A DNA stretch of 64,000 bases. Source: PALSA-505 sp963702235 (lineage in GTDB: Bacteria; Actinomycetota; Actinomycetes; Streptosporangiales; Streptosporangiaceae). The DNA lies in assembly GCA_963702235.1 (NCBI GenBank), contig CAVPBZ010000013.1, positions 372,001 through 436,000 of the forward strand, in the 5' to 3' direction. The notes under the pieces are model-generated. The model was not told the origin of the DNA. It worked only from the letters and a program-made list of their open reading frames with translations, and made no database searches. Made by a program: the position numbers and the translations under genes. Positions 36,298 to 44,674 of the stretch are shown here, piece by piece. Each line of letters starts with the position of its first letter. Position 1 is the stretch's first letter.

Positions 36298-38634
36298 ATG
36301 GCAGGCGACTCTTCGAGCACGGCATCCGCGGAGCCGTCGGCTCCCGCACACTCCGGCCAGCCCGCCGGGGGCAGGCCCGCCCAGGGCAGGCCCGGCGACA
36401 GCCTGGCGCTGTACCGCAGGTACCGCCCTGCCACCTTCGCCGAGGTCAAGGGCCAGGAGCAGGTGACCGAGCCGCTCAGCCGCGCGCTGCTGGCGGGCCG
36501 GATCTCGCATGCTTACCTGTTCAGCGGCCCGCGCGGCTGCGGCAAGACCACCAGCGCCCGGATCCTGGCCCGCTCGCTCAACTGCGTCGAGGGGCCCACG
36601 CCGGAGCCGTGCGGGGTCTGCGAGTCCTGTATCGGGCTGGCGCCGAACGGGCCGGGCAGCATCGACGTGATCGAGATCGACGCCGCGTCGCACGGCGGCG
36701 TGGACGACGCGCGGGACCTGCGCGAGCGCGCGTTTTACGCCCCGGTCTCCGGCCGGTTCAAGGTCTACATCATCGACGAGGCCCACATGGTCACGCGGGA
36801 GGGCTTCAACGCGCTGCTCAAGCTGGTGGAGGAGCCGCCCGCGCACCTGAAGTTCATCTTCGCCACCACCGAGCCCGAGAAAGTCATCGCGACGATCAGG
36901 TCCCGGACGCACCACTACCCCTTCCGGCTGGTGCCGCCCGCGGTGCTGCGCCAGCTGCTCGGCGACATTCTCGCCCGGGAGGGCGTCGCCTGCGAGCCCG
37001 AGGCGCTCAAGCTCGTCATCCGCGCGGGCGCGGGCTCGGTGCGCGACTCGCTGTCGGTGCTCGACCAGCTGCTGGCCGGCTGCGATGAGTCGGGGCTGAC
37101 CTACGACAAGACCGCGTTCCTGCTCGGATACACCGACGCGACCCTGCTGGACGAGGTTACCGAGGCGTTCGCCGTCAGCGACGGGGCGGCTGTCTTCCGC
37201 GCGGTGGACCGGGTGGTGGAAGCCGGCCTCGACCCGCGCCGGTTCGCCGCTGACATGCTCGACCGGTTCCGCGACCTGATCGTGCTCAGCGCGGTCCCCG
37301 ACGCCGGCCAGACCGGGCTGATCGACGCCCCGGCCGACCGGCTCGAGCGGATGGCCGAGCAAGCCGGCCGGTTCGGCCAGGCCCAGCTCACCCGGGCCGC
37401 CGAAGTCCTCAGCGAGGGCCTGGTCCAGATGCGCGGCGCGACGGCGCCCCGCCTGCTCCTCGAGCTGATGTGCGCGCAGGTGCTGCTGCCGGGGGCGAGC
37501 ACGGACCAGGGCGCGCTGCTGGCGCGGCTGGAACGGCTTGAGCGCGGCGCTGCCACGGATGCCGGGCCGGCCGGCCCGGCGGGCCAGGCTGCGGATCACG
37601 CTGACCGGGCGGCGGACCGCCCCGGCGCTTCCGCGGCAGCGCGGCCGCGCAGTCCCGGCGATCCAGGCGGCGCCCGGTCACGCCCCGCTGAGGGCGCGCC
37701 CGGCGTTCCCGCGCCAACGCGAACCGGCGGCCCGGCCGAGCCCGGGGACGCGTCGCGCGCCGGATCGGGCCGCGGCCAGCCTGACGTTTCCGCGGAAACG
37801 GGGCCGGGTAGCCCTGGCCATCCGGGCGGCGGCCGGGCACCCGCCGCCGCCCGCGACACGCCGGACAGCGTCGGCGCCGCCGCCAGCGCGCCAGACGCTC
37901 CCCGGGCCGCTACCCCAGCCGGCCCGGCGCCCGCGCCTGCCTCTAGGGCCGCTACCCCGGTCGGCCGGGCGCCCGCGCCTGCTTCTAGGGCTGCTACCCC
38001 GGTCGGCCCCGGGCCCGCGCCTGCTTCCACTCCCGCGACCCCGGGCGGCCCGACGGCCGCGCCCCCGGCCAGGCCGGACGGGCCGCCGGGCGACGCCGAT
38101 TCGCTGCGCCGCGACTGGGAGGCGGTGCTCGCCGCGGTGATGCGGGTGCGCCGGGTCGCCTGGATGCTGCTGCGCAACGCGGTCGTGCAGTCGCTGGACG
38201 ATGGCGTCCTCACGATCCGGTTCGCCAAGGAAGGCGACGTGAAGGGGTTCGCCAGCAGCGGCTGCGACGCGGATCTCAGGCGCGTCCTGGCCGAATCGTT
38301 CGGCCTGAACGTCCAGGTCAAGGCCATGTCCGGCCCCGCCCCAGGCGGCCCGCCCGACCGTAACGGCACGATCGGAGCCGTTCGGGAAAACGCGGAGATT
38401 TCCGCCCGAACGGCTCCGCAGGAAACGCGCGCGGCGCGGCCGGAGCCAGCGCGGGCAGACCAGCAGCGGCCGGCCAGTCCCGCACCCGCCCGGGTGGCTC
38501 GGCCGGCCGACGACGGTGACCCGTTCGACGCACGGGACCCGGATGCCTCGGCCGGCCACGTCGCCCTCACCGGGATCGACCTGATCAAGCAGGAGCTCGG
38601 CGGCCAGATCGTGGACGAGACCGACAACGGCTAG
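36298..38634 (+). CDS. dnaX: DNA polymerase III subunit gamma/tau
   Basis: A 778-residue clamp-loader subunit. Walker A at about residue 80 (GPRGCGKTTSARILARSL), four-Cys zinc module (CVEG to CGVCESC), Walker B DEAHM, arginine finger region RSRTHHYPF. After about residue 430 the protein is Pro/Ala-rich with imperfect 14-residue repeats (TPVGRAPAPASRA), then a C-terminal folded region (DWEAVLAAVMRVRRVAWMLLRNAVVQ). The ATG at 36298 is the first plausible start. Long tau tails are usual in actinobacteria. Confidence 0.95.
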   Translation: MAGDSSSTASAEPSAPAHSGQPAGGRPAQGRPGDSLALYRRYRPATFAEVKGQEQVTEPLSRALLAGRISHAYLFSGPRGCGKTTSARILARSLNCVEGPTPEPCGVCESCIGLAPNGPGSIDVIEIDAASHGGVDDARDLRERAFYAPVSGRFKVYIIDEAHMVTREGFNALLKLVEEPPAHLKFIFATTEPEKVIATIRSRTHHYPFRLVPPAVLRQLLGDILAREGVACEPEALKLVIRAGAGSVRDSLSVLDQLLAGCDESGLTYDKTAFLLGYTDATLLDEVTEAFAVSDGAAVFRAVDRVVEAGLDPRRFAADMLDRFRDLIVLSAVPDAGQTGLIDAPADRLERMAEQAGRFGQAQLTRAAEVLSEGLVQMRGATAPRLLLELMCAQVLLPGASTDQGALLARLERLERGAATDAGPAGPAGQAADHADRAADRPGASAAARPRSPGDPGGARSRPAEGAPGVPAPTRTGGPAEPGDASRAGSGRGQPDVSAETGPGSPGHPGGGRAPAAARDTPDSVGAAASAPDAPRAATPAGPAPAPASRAATPVGRAPAPASRAATPVGPGPAPASTPATPGGPTAAPPARPDGPPGDADSLRRDWEAVLAAVMRVRRVAWMLLRNAVVQSLDDGVLTIRFAKEGDVKGFASSGCDADLRRVLAESFGLNVQVKAMSGPAPGGPPDRNGTIGAVRENAEISARTAPQETRAARPEPARADQQRPASPAPARVARPADDGDPFDARDPDASAGHVALTGIDLIKQELGGQIVDETDNG

Positions 38635-38760
38635 CCGGCTGTGCCGCGGATCGTCCGGCCCGGCCAGGCCGTAGGCTCTGTCTGACAAGCGGCCGTCCCG
38701 GCGGCGCCAGCGAGCGCGCAGGGGCCGGGGCCGCACCGGGCTAGTGCAGATGGGGGCACC

Positions 38761-39117
38761 GTGGACCCAGGTGGCCAGTTGGACATGCAGCAGCTGCTCG
38801 CCGCGGCTCAGCAGATGCAGGAGCAGCTGATGACCGCGCAGCAGGAGCTTGCCGAGACAGAGGTACAGGGGACGGCCGGCGGCGGCCTCGTCACCGCCAA
38901 GGTCAACGGCCAGGGCGAGCTGGTCGATCTGACCATCGCCCCCGCCGTGATCGAGCCCGGCGACCCCGAGGAGACCGCTCAGACCATCGCCGACCTGGTG
39001 CTGGCCGCCGTGCGCGACGCCTACCGGGCCGCGGGCGACCTGCAGCAGCAGAAGATGGGGCCGCTGGCCGGCGGGATCGGCGGGCTGGGCGGCGGCCTAG
39101 GCCTGCCGGGCGCGTGA
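38761..39117 (+). CDS. YbaB/EbfC nucleoid-associated protein
   Basis: A 118-residue DNA-binding protein of the YbaB/EbfC family: MQQLLAAAQQMQEQLMTAQQELAETEVQGTAGGGLVTAKVNGQGELVDLTI, followed by VIEPGDPEETAQTIADLVLAA. It ends with a Gly-rich tail. Position between dnaX and recR is the standard order in actinobacteria. GTG at 38761 follows GGGGGCACC. Confidence 0.93.
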   Translation: MDPGGQLDMQQLLAAAQQMQEQLMTAQQELAETEVQGTAGGGLVTAKVNGQGELVDLTIAPAVIEPGDPEETAQTIADLVLAAVRDAYRAAGDLQQQKMGPLAGGIGGLGGGLGLPGA

Positions 39118-39141
39118 CCGGGAGATCCGGGGGCTGCTGAC

Positions 39142-39742
39142 GTGTACGAAGGGGTCGTCCAGGACCTGATCGACGAGCTCGGGCGGCTGCCCGGCGTCGG
39201 TCCGAAGGGTGCGCAGCGGATCGCCTTCTACCTGCTGGCCGCCGACCCCGAGGACGTGCGGCGGCTGGCGGCCGTGCTGGTCGAGGTCACCGAGAAGGTT
39301 CGGTTCTGCCGCACCTGCGGCAACGTGGCCGAAGCCGAGGAGTGCCGGATTCTGCCGCGATCCGCGCCGTGACCTCTCGGTCATCTGCGTCGTGGAAGAA
39401 CCCAAGGACGTCGCCGCGGTGGAGAAGATGCGCGAGTACCGCGGCCGCTACCATGTGCTCGGCGGCGCGATCAGCCCGATCGAGGGGGTAGGTCCGGAGG
39501 ACCTGCGGATCAAGGAGCTGATGGCGCGGCTGGCCGACGGGACGGTGACCGAGCTCATCCTGGCCACCGACCCGAATCTCGAGGGGGAAGCGACCGCGAC
39601 CTACCTGGCCAGGCTGGTCAAGCCCATGGGCCTGCGGGTGACCAGGCCGGCCAGCGGCCTGCCGGTCGGCGGCGACCTCGAGTACGCGGACGAGATCACG
39701 CTGGGACGCGCTTTCGAGGGACGGAGACTGCTGGATGTCTGA
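39142..39742 (+). pseudogene. recR: recombination protein RecR, frameshifted
   Basis: RecR assists RecF/RecO in loading RecA at gaps. Residues 1-70 match (HhH region GRLPGVGPKGAQRIAFYLLAA, first zinc Cys pair CRTCGN). Then GAGTGCCGGATTCTGCCGCG carries one T too many: GGATCTGCC would give ECRICRDPRRD, completing the zinc finger, and the Toprim domain (VICVVEEPKDVAAVEKM, ATDPNLEGEATATYL) follows in the shifted frame. A recR break is unusual in a live cell, so an assembly error is plausible. The product is about 199 residues if corrected. Confidence 0.85.
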
Positions 39743-40280
39743 CGGAGCGGACTCGTCAGCTGCTGAGGGCGACGGCTGGAACCCGCTCGCCGACCGGGTA
39801 GCCGCGAACGTGCAGGACTTCCTCGACGGCATCGCGGCGCTGGCCCGGGGCGAGGGCGGCCAGGAGACCGTGCCGCTGCTGCTGCTCGAGGTCTCGCAGG
39901 TGCTGCTGGCCGGGGCCCAGCTCGGGGCGAGCAAGGACGTCATCCTGCCGGGCAACTGGGAGCCCGAGGTGGGCGCCGACCCCGATCTCGACGAGCTGCG
40001 CAGCGGGCTCGCCCGCGGGCTGCGGCTGTGCGACGAGTACGCCGAGCTCTTCGACCCGTACGCGGACACCACAGCGACGTCGTTCCGGCTCTCCGACGAC
40101 CTGGCGGCGGTGGCCGCTGACCTGGTGCACGGGCTCAAGCACTACCAGGCCGGGCGGCCGGACGAGGCCATGTGGTGGTGGCAGTACTCCTACTTCAACC
40201 ACTGGGGGACGCACGGCGGCGCGGCGCTGCGGGCGCTGCACGCGGTCGTCTCGCACGCCCGGCTGGACGTAGCGGAGTAG
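39735..40280 (+). CDS. DUF5063-domain protein
   Basis: A 181-residue acidic protein of the DUF5063 family, which in actinobacteria conservatively follows recR. Conserved part: VAANVQDFLDGIAALARGEGG, LRLCDEYAELFDPYADT, DLVHGLKHYQAGRPDEAMWWWQYSYFNHWGTH. No enzymatic motif is known. Overlaps the recR end by 8 bp. Confidence 0.85.
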   Translation: MSDGADSSAAEGDGWNPLADRVAANVQDFLDGIAALARGEGGQETVPLLLLEVSQVLLAGAQLGASKDVILPGNWEPEVGADPDLDELRSGLARGLRLCDEYAELFDPYADTTATSFRLSDDLAAVAADLVHGLKHYQAGRPDEAMWWWQYSYFNHWGTHGGAALRALHAVVSHARLDVAE

Positions 40281-40373
40281 CGGGCCGGGCCCGGAAATAG
40301 GCTCGGGGGCCGCCAGATCCGCTAGGTACACTCAAGCGTCCGCCATCAGCCAGACCGGAGGAGCGACACCCCC

Positions 40374-41654
40374 GTGTCCCTTGTCGTGCAGAAATACGGT
40401 GGGTCTTCCGTTGCTGATGCCGACGGCATCAAGCGGGTCGCGCAGCGGATCGTGGCGACGAGGAAGGCCGGCGACGATGTCGTCGTGGTGGTCTCCGCGA
40501 TGGGCGACACCACCGACGAGCTGATCGACCTGGCCAATCAGGTAAGCCCCCTGCCACCGGGCCGCGAGCTTGACATGCTGCTCACCTCCGGCGAGCGCAT
40601 CTCGATGGCCCTGCTGGCCATGGCGATCGCCAACCTCGGGCTGCAGGCGCGCTCGTTCACCGGCTCGCAGGCCGGCGTGATCACCGACTCCGTGCACGGC
40701 AAGGCGCGGATCATCGACGTGACCCCCGGCCGGATCGCGAGCGCGCTGGACGACGGGGCGATCCCGATCGTGGCCGGGTTCCAGGGCGTCTCGCAGGACA
40801 GCAAGGACATCACCACGCTCGGCCGGGGCGGCTCCGATACCACCGCGGTGGCGCTGGCCGCGGCGCTCGACGCCCGCGTCTGCGAGATCTACACGGACGT
40901 GGACGGGGTGTTCACGGCTGATCCGCGGATCGTGCCGGGGGCCCGGCGGATCCCGCGGATCAGCTACGAGGAAATGCTCGAGATGGCGGCCTGCGGCGCC
41001 AGGATCCTGCACCTGCGGTGCGTGGAGTACGCCCGGCGGTACGCGATCCCGATCCATGTCAGGTCCTCGTTCGGCAACCGTGAGGGCACCTGGGTCGTCA
41101 GACGTAGTACGGGGGGCTCGGAGGGAGACGAGATGGAGCAGGCGATCATTTCCGGCGTCGCGCACGACCGGAGCGAGGCGAAGATAACCGTCGTGGGCGT
41201 GCCGGACAAGGTCGGCGAGGCGGCCCGGATCTTCCGCGCGATCGCCGACGCCGGCATCAACATCGACATGATCGTGCAGAACGTGTCGGCCGCCGCCACC
41301 GGCCGCACCGACATCTCGTTCACGCTGCCGGGCACCGACGGGCACGCGGCGATGAGCACGCTGCGCCGGCTGCAGGCGGAAGTCGGGTTCGAGTCGCTGC
41401 TGTACGACGACAAGATCGGCAAGGTCTCCCTGATCGGCGCCGGGATGCGGTCGCATCCCGGGGTGAGCGCGACGTTCTTCGGCGCGCTGGCCGGGGCGGG
41501 CGTGAACATCGGGATGATCTCCACCTCGGAGATCCGGATCTCGGTGGTGGTGGACGACCAGGACGTGGACGTGGCGGTGATCGCCACGCACAAGGCCTTC
41601 GACCTGGACACCGACGAGGGCGAGGCCACCGTGTACGGCGGGAGCGGACGATGA
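40374..41654 (+). CDS. aspartate kinase
   Basis: A 426-residue aspartokinase, first step of lysine, threonine and methionine synthesis and of diaminopimelate. Kinase motif LVVQKYGGSSVADAD at the N-terminus; the TTLGRGGSDTTAVALA nucleotide loop is intact; two C-terminal ACT domains (ITVVGVPDKVGEAARIFRAIADAGINIDMIVQN and VSLIGAGMRSHPGVSATFFGALAGAGVNIGMIS) give feedback control. GTG at 40374 lies after GGAGGAGCGACAC. It overlaps asd by 4 bp (ATGA). An in-frame start at 41133 could give the beta subunit. Confidence 0.95.
   Translation: MSLVVQKYGGSSVADADGIKRVAQRIVATRKAGDDVVVVVSAMGDTTDELIDLANQVSPLPPGRELDMLLTSGERISMALLAMAIANLGLQARSFTGSQAGVITDSVHGKARIIDVTPGRIASALDDGAIPIVAGFQGVSQDSKDITTLGRGGSDTTAVALAAALDARVCEIYTDVDGVFTADPRIVPGARRIPRISYEEMLEMAACGARILHLRCVEYARRYAIPIHVRSSFGNREGTWVVRRSTGGSEGDEMEQAIISGVAHDRSEAKITVVGVPDKVGEAARIFRAIADAGINIDMIVQNVSAAATGRTDISFTLPGTDGHAAMSTLRRLQAEVGFESLLYDDKIGKVSLIGAGMRSHPGVSATFFGALAGAGVNIGMISTSEIRISVVVDDQDVDVAVIATHKAFDLDTDEGEATVYGGSGR
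41133..41654 (+). other. internal start for the aspartokinase beta subunit
   Basis: ATG 41133 is in frame and preceded by GGAGGGAGACGAG, a strong ribosome-binding site; the product would be the two ACT domains (MEQAIISGVAHDRSE to the end), as known for alpha2beta2 aspartokinases. Confidence 0.7.
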
Positions 41655-42730
41655 CCGGCGGGGCGGGCCGCTCGCGCGCGGCCGGGAAGCCGACGCTGGC
41701 CGTGGTGGGCGCCACCGGAGCGGTCGGGACGGTGATGCTGGACCTGCTGTCCACCCGCACCGACATCTGGGGGGAGATCCGGCTGGTCGCCTCGGCCCGG
41801 TCGGCCGGCCGGCGGCTGCGGGTGCGCGGCGAGGACGTCGAGGTCGCGGCGCTGGAACCGGACGTCTTCGACGGCGTCGACCTGGCGATGTTCGACGTGC
41901 CTGACGAGGTGTCCGCGCAGTGGGCGCCGGTCGCCGCCGGGTACGGCGCGGTGGTGGTGGACAAGTCCGGCGCGTTCCGGATGGATCCCGAGGTGCCGCT
42001 GGTCGTGCCCGAGGTCAACCCGGAACAGGCCGGGAACCGGCCGAAGGGGATCATCTCGACGCCGAACTGCACCACGCTGTCGCTGATCGTGGCGATGGCC
42101 GCGCTGCACCGCGCCTTCGTGCTGCAGGAGATGGTCGTCGCGTCCTACCAGGCCGCTTCGGGCGCGGGCCAGGCGGGCATCGACACGCTGTACACGCAGC
42201 TGGACAAAGTGGCGGGCACCAGGACGCTCGGCCAGCGGGCCGGCGACCTGCGCTCGGCGGTCGGCGAGCTCGGGCCGTTCCCGGCTCCGCTGATGCTCAA
42301 CGTCGTGCCGTGGGCGGGCTCGGTCCGGGACGAGGGCTGGTCGTCCGAAGAGCTCAAGATCCGGAACGAGTCGCGCAAGATCCTCGGGCTGCCGGATCTC
42401 AGGGTGTCGGCCACCTGCGTCCGGGTGCCGGTGGTGACCGGGCATTCCGCCGCGGTGCACGCCGAGTTCGGCCGCGAGGTGAGCTGCCAGGAGGCCCGGC
42501 GGGTGCTGGAAGAGGCACCGGGCGTGGTGGTCTGCGACGACCCGCAGCGCGGCGAGTTCCCGACCCCGGCGGACATCGTCGGCACCGATCCGACCTGGGT
42601 CGGCCGGCTGCGCCGGTCGCTGGATAACCCGCGGGCGCTTGACCTGTTCGTGTGCGGCGACAACCTGCGCAAGGGTGCCGCGCTCAACGCCGCGCAGGTG
42701 GCCGAGCTGGTCGCCGCCGGGCTCGGCTAA
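41651..42730 (+). CDS. asd: aspartate-semialdehyde dehydrogenase
   Basis: A 359-residue NADP-dependent enzyme making aspartate semialdehyde from aspartyl phosphate. N-terminal coenzyme loop VVGATGAVGTVML, catalytic Cys in STPNCTTLSLIVA, substrate-binding SYQAASGAGQAG, and the catalytic His in CVRVPVVTGHSAAVHAEF. Translationally coupled to ask. Confidence 0.95.
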   Translation: MTGGAGRSRAAGKPTLAVVGATGAVGTVMLDLLSTRTDIWGEIRLVASARSAGRRLRVRGEDVEVAALEPDVFDGVDLAMFDVPDEVSAQWAPVAAGYGAVVVDKSGAFRMDPEVPLVVPEVNPEQAGNRPKGIISTPNCTTLSLIVAMAALHRAFVLQEMVVASYQAASGAGQAGIDTLYTQLDKVAGTRTLGQRAGDLRSAVGELGPFPAPLMLNVVPWAGSVRDEGWSSEELKIRNESRKILGLPDLRVSATCVRVPVVTGHSAAVHAEFGREVSCQEARRVLEEAPGVVVCDDPQRGEFPTPADIVGTDPTWVGRLRRSLDNPRALDLFVCGDNLRKGAALNAAQVAELVAAGLG

Positions 42731-42868
42731 CGCGGCCCGGCTACCCGCATGGCCGCAGAATGCCGCGCCCTGGATTGAGGCTCGGATAGGCTTGCCGTTG
42801 CCCGTAGCCGTGGCCTGCGGTTTCTGCGAATCAGGGCTGCCGCCGCCCCGCGTGTCTGGAAGAGCTTC

Positions 42869-44566
42869 ATGCGAATGCCGAGCACCGTAGCGGGACGACT
42901 GTGCGCTTCCGGCCCGCGGGCGTCCGGCCGGCTGGCCGCCTGGGTGCGGCGGCACTGGCCGCTGGCCCTGCTGCTGACCGCCGGGCTAGCGCTGCGCATC
43001 CTCACCCAGGTCGCCTACCGGCCCGCGCTGTTCTACATCGACTCGATCAAGTACATCTTCGGCGCGTACCCCGGCGACGACCCGCCCGGTTACCAGCTCG
43101 TGCTCAAGCCGTTCCTCGCGGTGGCGAACCTGGACATGGTGGCCGCGGTGCAGCACCTGCTCGGGCTGGCGATGGCGGTGGCGCTGTACGCGCTGCTGCT
43201 GCGCCGCGGCGCGCCGCGGTGGCTGGCCGCCCTGGCCGTCGCTCCGGTGCTGCTGGACGGGTACCAGCTGCAGATGGAGCAGACCGTCATGCCGGACGTG
43301 CTGTTCGAGGCGCTGCTGGCGGCCGGCCTGGTGGTCCTGCTGTGGCGGCCGGTGCCGCGGCTGTGGATGCTGCTGGTCGCCGGGGTGCTGCTCGGCAGCA
43401 CCGCGACGATGTGGGAGCCGGGCGAGATCCTCATCGTGCCCGCGGTGATCTACGTGCTGTTCGTGGCGGCGGGTTGGCGGCGGACGCTCCGCAACGCCGC
43501 CCTCGTCTGTGTCGCGTTCGCGCTGCCGATCGTGCTGGTCAGCTACCGCGACTACGTCAAGCTCGGGCATTTCTCGCTGGCGCCCAACGCCGCCAGCACG
43601 ATCTACGGCCGGATGGCGCTGGCCGCCGACTGCCAGATGCTCAGGCTGCCGTCCTACGAGGAGCCGCTGTGCCCGCCGCATCAGCTGGCGGTCAGGCTCG
43701 GCCCGGACGGCCTCGACCACGCCCAGGCGTCGCCGCTCAAGCATTACGTGCCGCCGCCGGGGCAGGCGCAGCACGGCGTCGCCACCGACTTCAGCCGCCG
43801 GGTGCTGGCCCAGCAGCCGTTCCGGGTGGCGGGGTCGATCCTGCGCGACGCGATGAAGCTGTTCGAGGTGCACCGGGTCAGCAGCCCGGGCGACACGTGG
43901 ATCGGCCGCTGGCAGTTCCAGGCGCACTACCCGACGTACCCGCCGTACGTGCAGGTGGCCGGCGGCCAGGTTGAGTTCTCCGACCTCGGCGCCGGCGGCG
44001 TGCCGGTGCTGCTCGGCACCGGGCCGCAATTCGGCGGCGGCGGCCCGGTGGTCGTCAAGCCGCTGGCGGCGTTCCTGCGCGGCTACCAGCTGGACGGCGG
44101 CTACACGCCCGGCCCGCTGCTGCTCATCGCGCTGGTGGCCGGGCTGGCCGGCTCGGCGCTGCTGCTGCGCCGCCGCAAGCACTGGGACGGCCCGGACCGG
44201 GACGCGGCGCGGGCGTGCTGCTGCCTGCTCGCGTCCGGCGTGGTGCTGCTGCTGCTCGCCGACGCCTTCGAGTTCTCCTGGCGCTACCAGCTGCCCGCGG
44301 TGATCACGCTGCCGCCGGCTGGCGCCCTGGGCATCACCGTGATCATTGCCTGGCTGCGGAGCCTGCGCCGGTCACGTTCCGGGGAAAGCGGGCCGGGCAC
44401 GACGGCCAGCGGGCCGGCTACCACGGTCAGCGGGCCGGGCACGGCGGCCGGGCCGGCCGGCGGCCGGCCCCAGGCCGCGGCGAGCCCCGCCACCGGGAAC
44501 GGCAGCGCGGGCACTCCGGGCACGGAGCCGCAGGACCAGGATCACGCCGCGGGCACGGCCTGGTAG
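42869..44566 (+). CDS. polytopic membrane protein, GT-C glycosyltransferase-like
   Basis: A 565-residue protein with about ten transmembrane helices. The N-terminal helix ends with an acidic loop (LFYIDSIKYIFGAYPGDDPPGYQLVLKPF), the place of catalytic Asp in lipid-carrier-dependent GT-C transferases, followed by helices (LLGLAMAVALYALLLRRGAPRWLAALAVAPVLLDGYQ) and a C-terminal domain. The last 90 residues are Gly/Pro/Thr-rich and repetitive. Identified as GT-C-like by topology only; substrate unknown. ATG follows GGAAGAGCTTC. Confidence 0.6.
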   Translation: MRMPSTVAGRLCASGPRASGRLAAWVRRHWPLALLLTAGLALRILTQVAYRPALFYIDSIKYIFGAYPGDDPPGYQLVLKPFLAVANLDMVAAVQHLLGLAMAVALYALLLRRGAPRWLAALAVAPVLLDGYQLQMEQTVMPDVLFEALLAAGLVVLLWRPVPRLWMLLVAGVLLGSTATMWEPGEILIVPAVIYVLFVAAGWRRTLRNAALVCVAFALPIVLVSYRDYVKLGHFSLAPNAASTIYGRMALAADCQMLRLPSYEEPLCPPHQLAVRLGPDGLDHAQASPLKHYVPPPGQAQHGVATDFSRRVLAQQPFRVAGSILRDAMKLFEVHRVSSPGDTWIGRWQFQAHYPTYPPYVQVAGGQVEFSDLGAGGVPVLLGTGPQFGGGGPVVVKPLAAFLRGYQLDGGYTPGPLLLIALVAGLAGSALLLRRRKHWDGPDRDAARACCCLLASGVVLLLLADAFEFSWRYQLPAVITLPPAGALGITVIIAWLRSLRRSRSGESGPGTTASGPATTVSGPGTAAGPAGGRPQAAASPATGNGSAGTPGTEPQDQDHAAGTAW

Positions 44567-44649
44567 AAGTCGGGGGTGGCGCTGATGTGCGAGCCGAGCA
44601 GTGCGGCCACCTCGTCGCCGTCGCCGGCACTCACCTGGTAGCGGGCCAC
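44542..44649 (-). pseudogene. remnant of an antibiotic-biosynthesis-monooxygenase-type small protein
   Basis: Downstream of the aldehyde dehydrogenase the strand reads SEFTVVARYQVSAGDGDEVAALLGSHISATPDFYQ, the N-terminal third of an ABM (ferredoxin-like) domain, then a stop. The reading frame has only a GTG at 44649. It overlaps the convergent membrane gene by 25 bp. Confidence 0.3.
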
Positions 44650-44674
44650 GACCGTGAACTCGCTCTGGCGTCGC

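Noticed and set aside
40332..41591. 419-residue minus-strand frame
   Set aside because: Antisense to aspartate kinase, no domain and no start signal.
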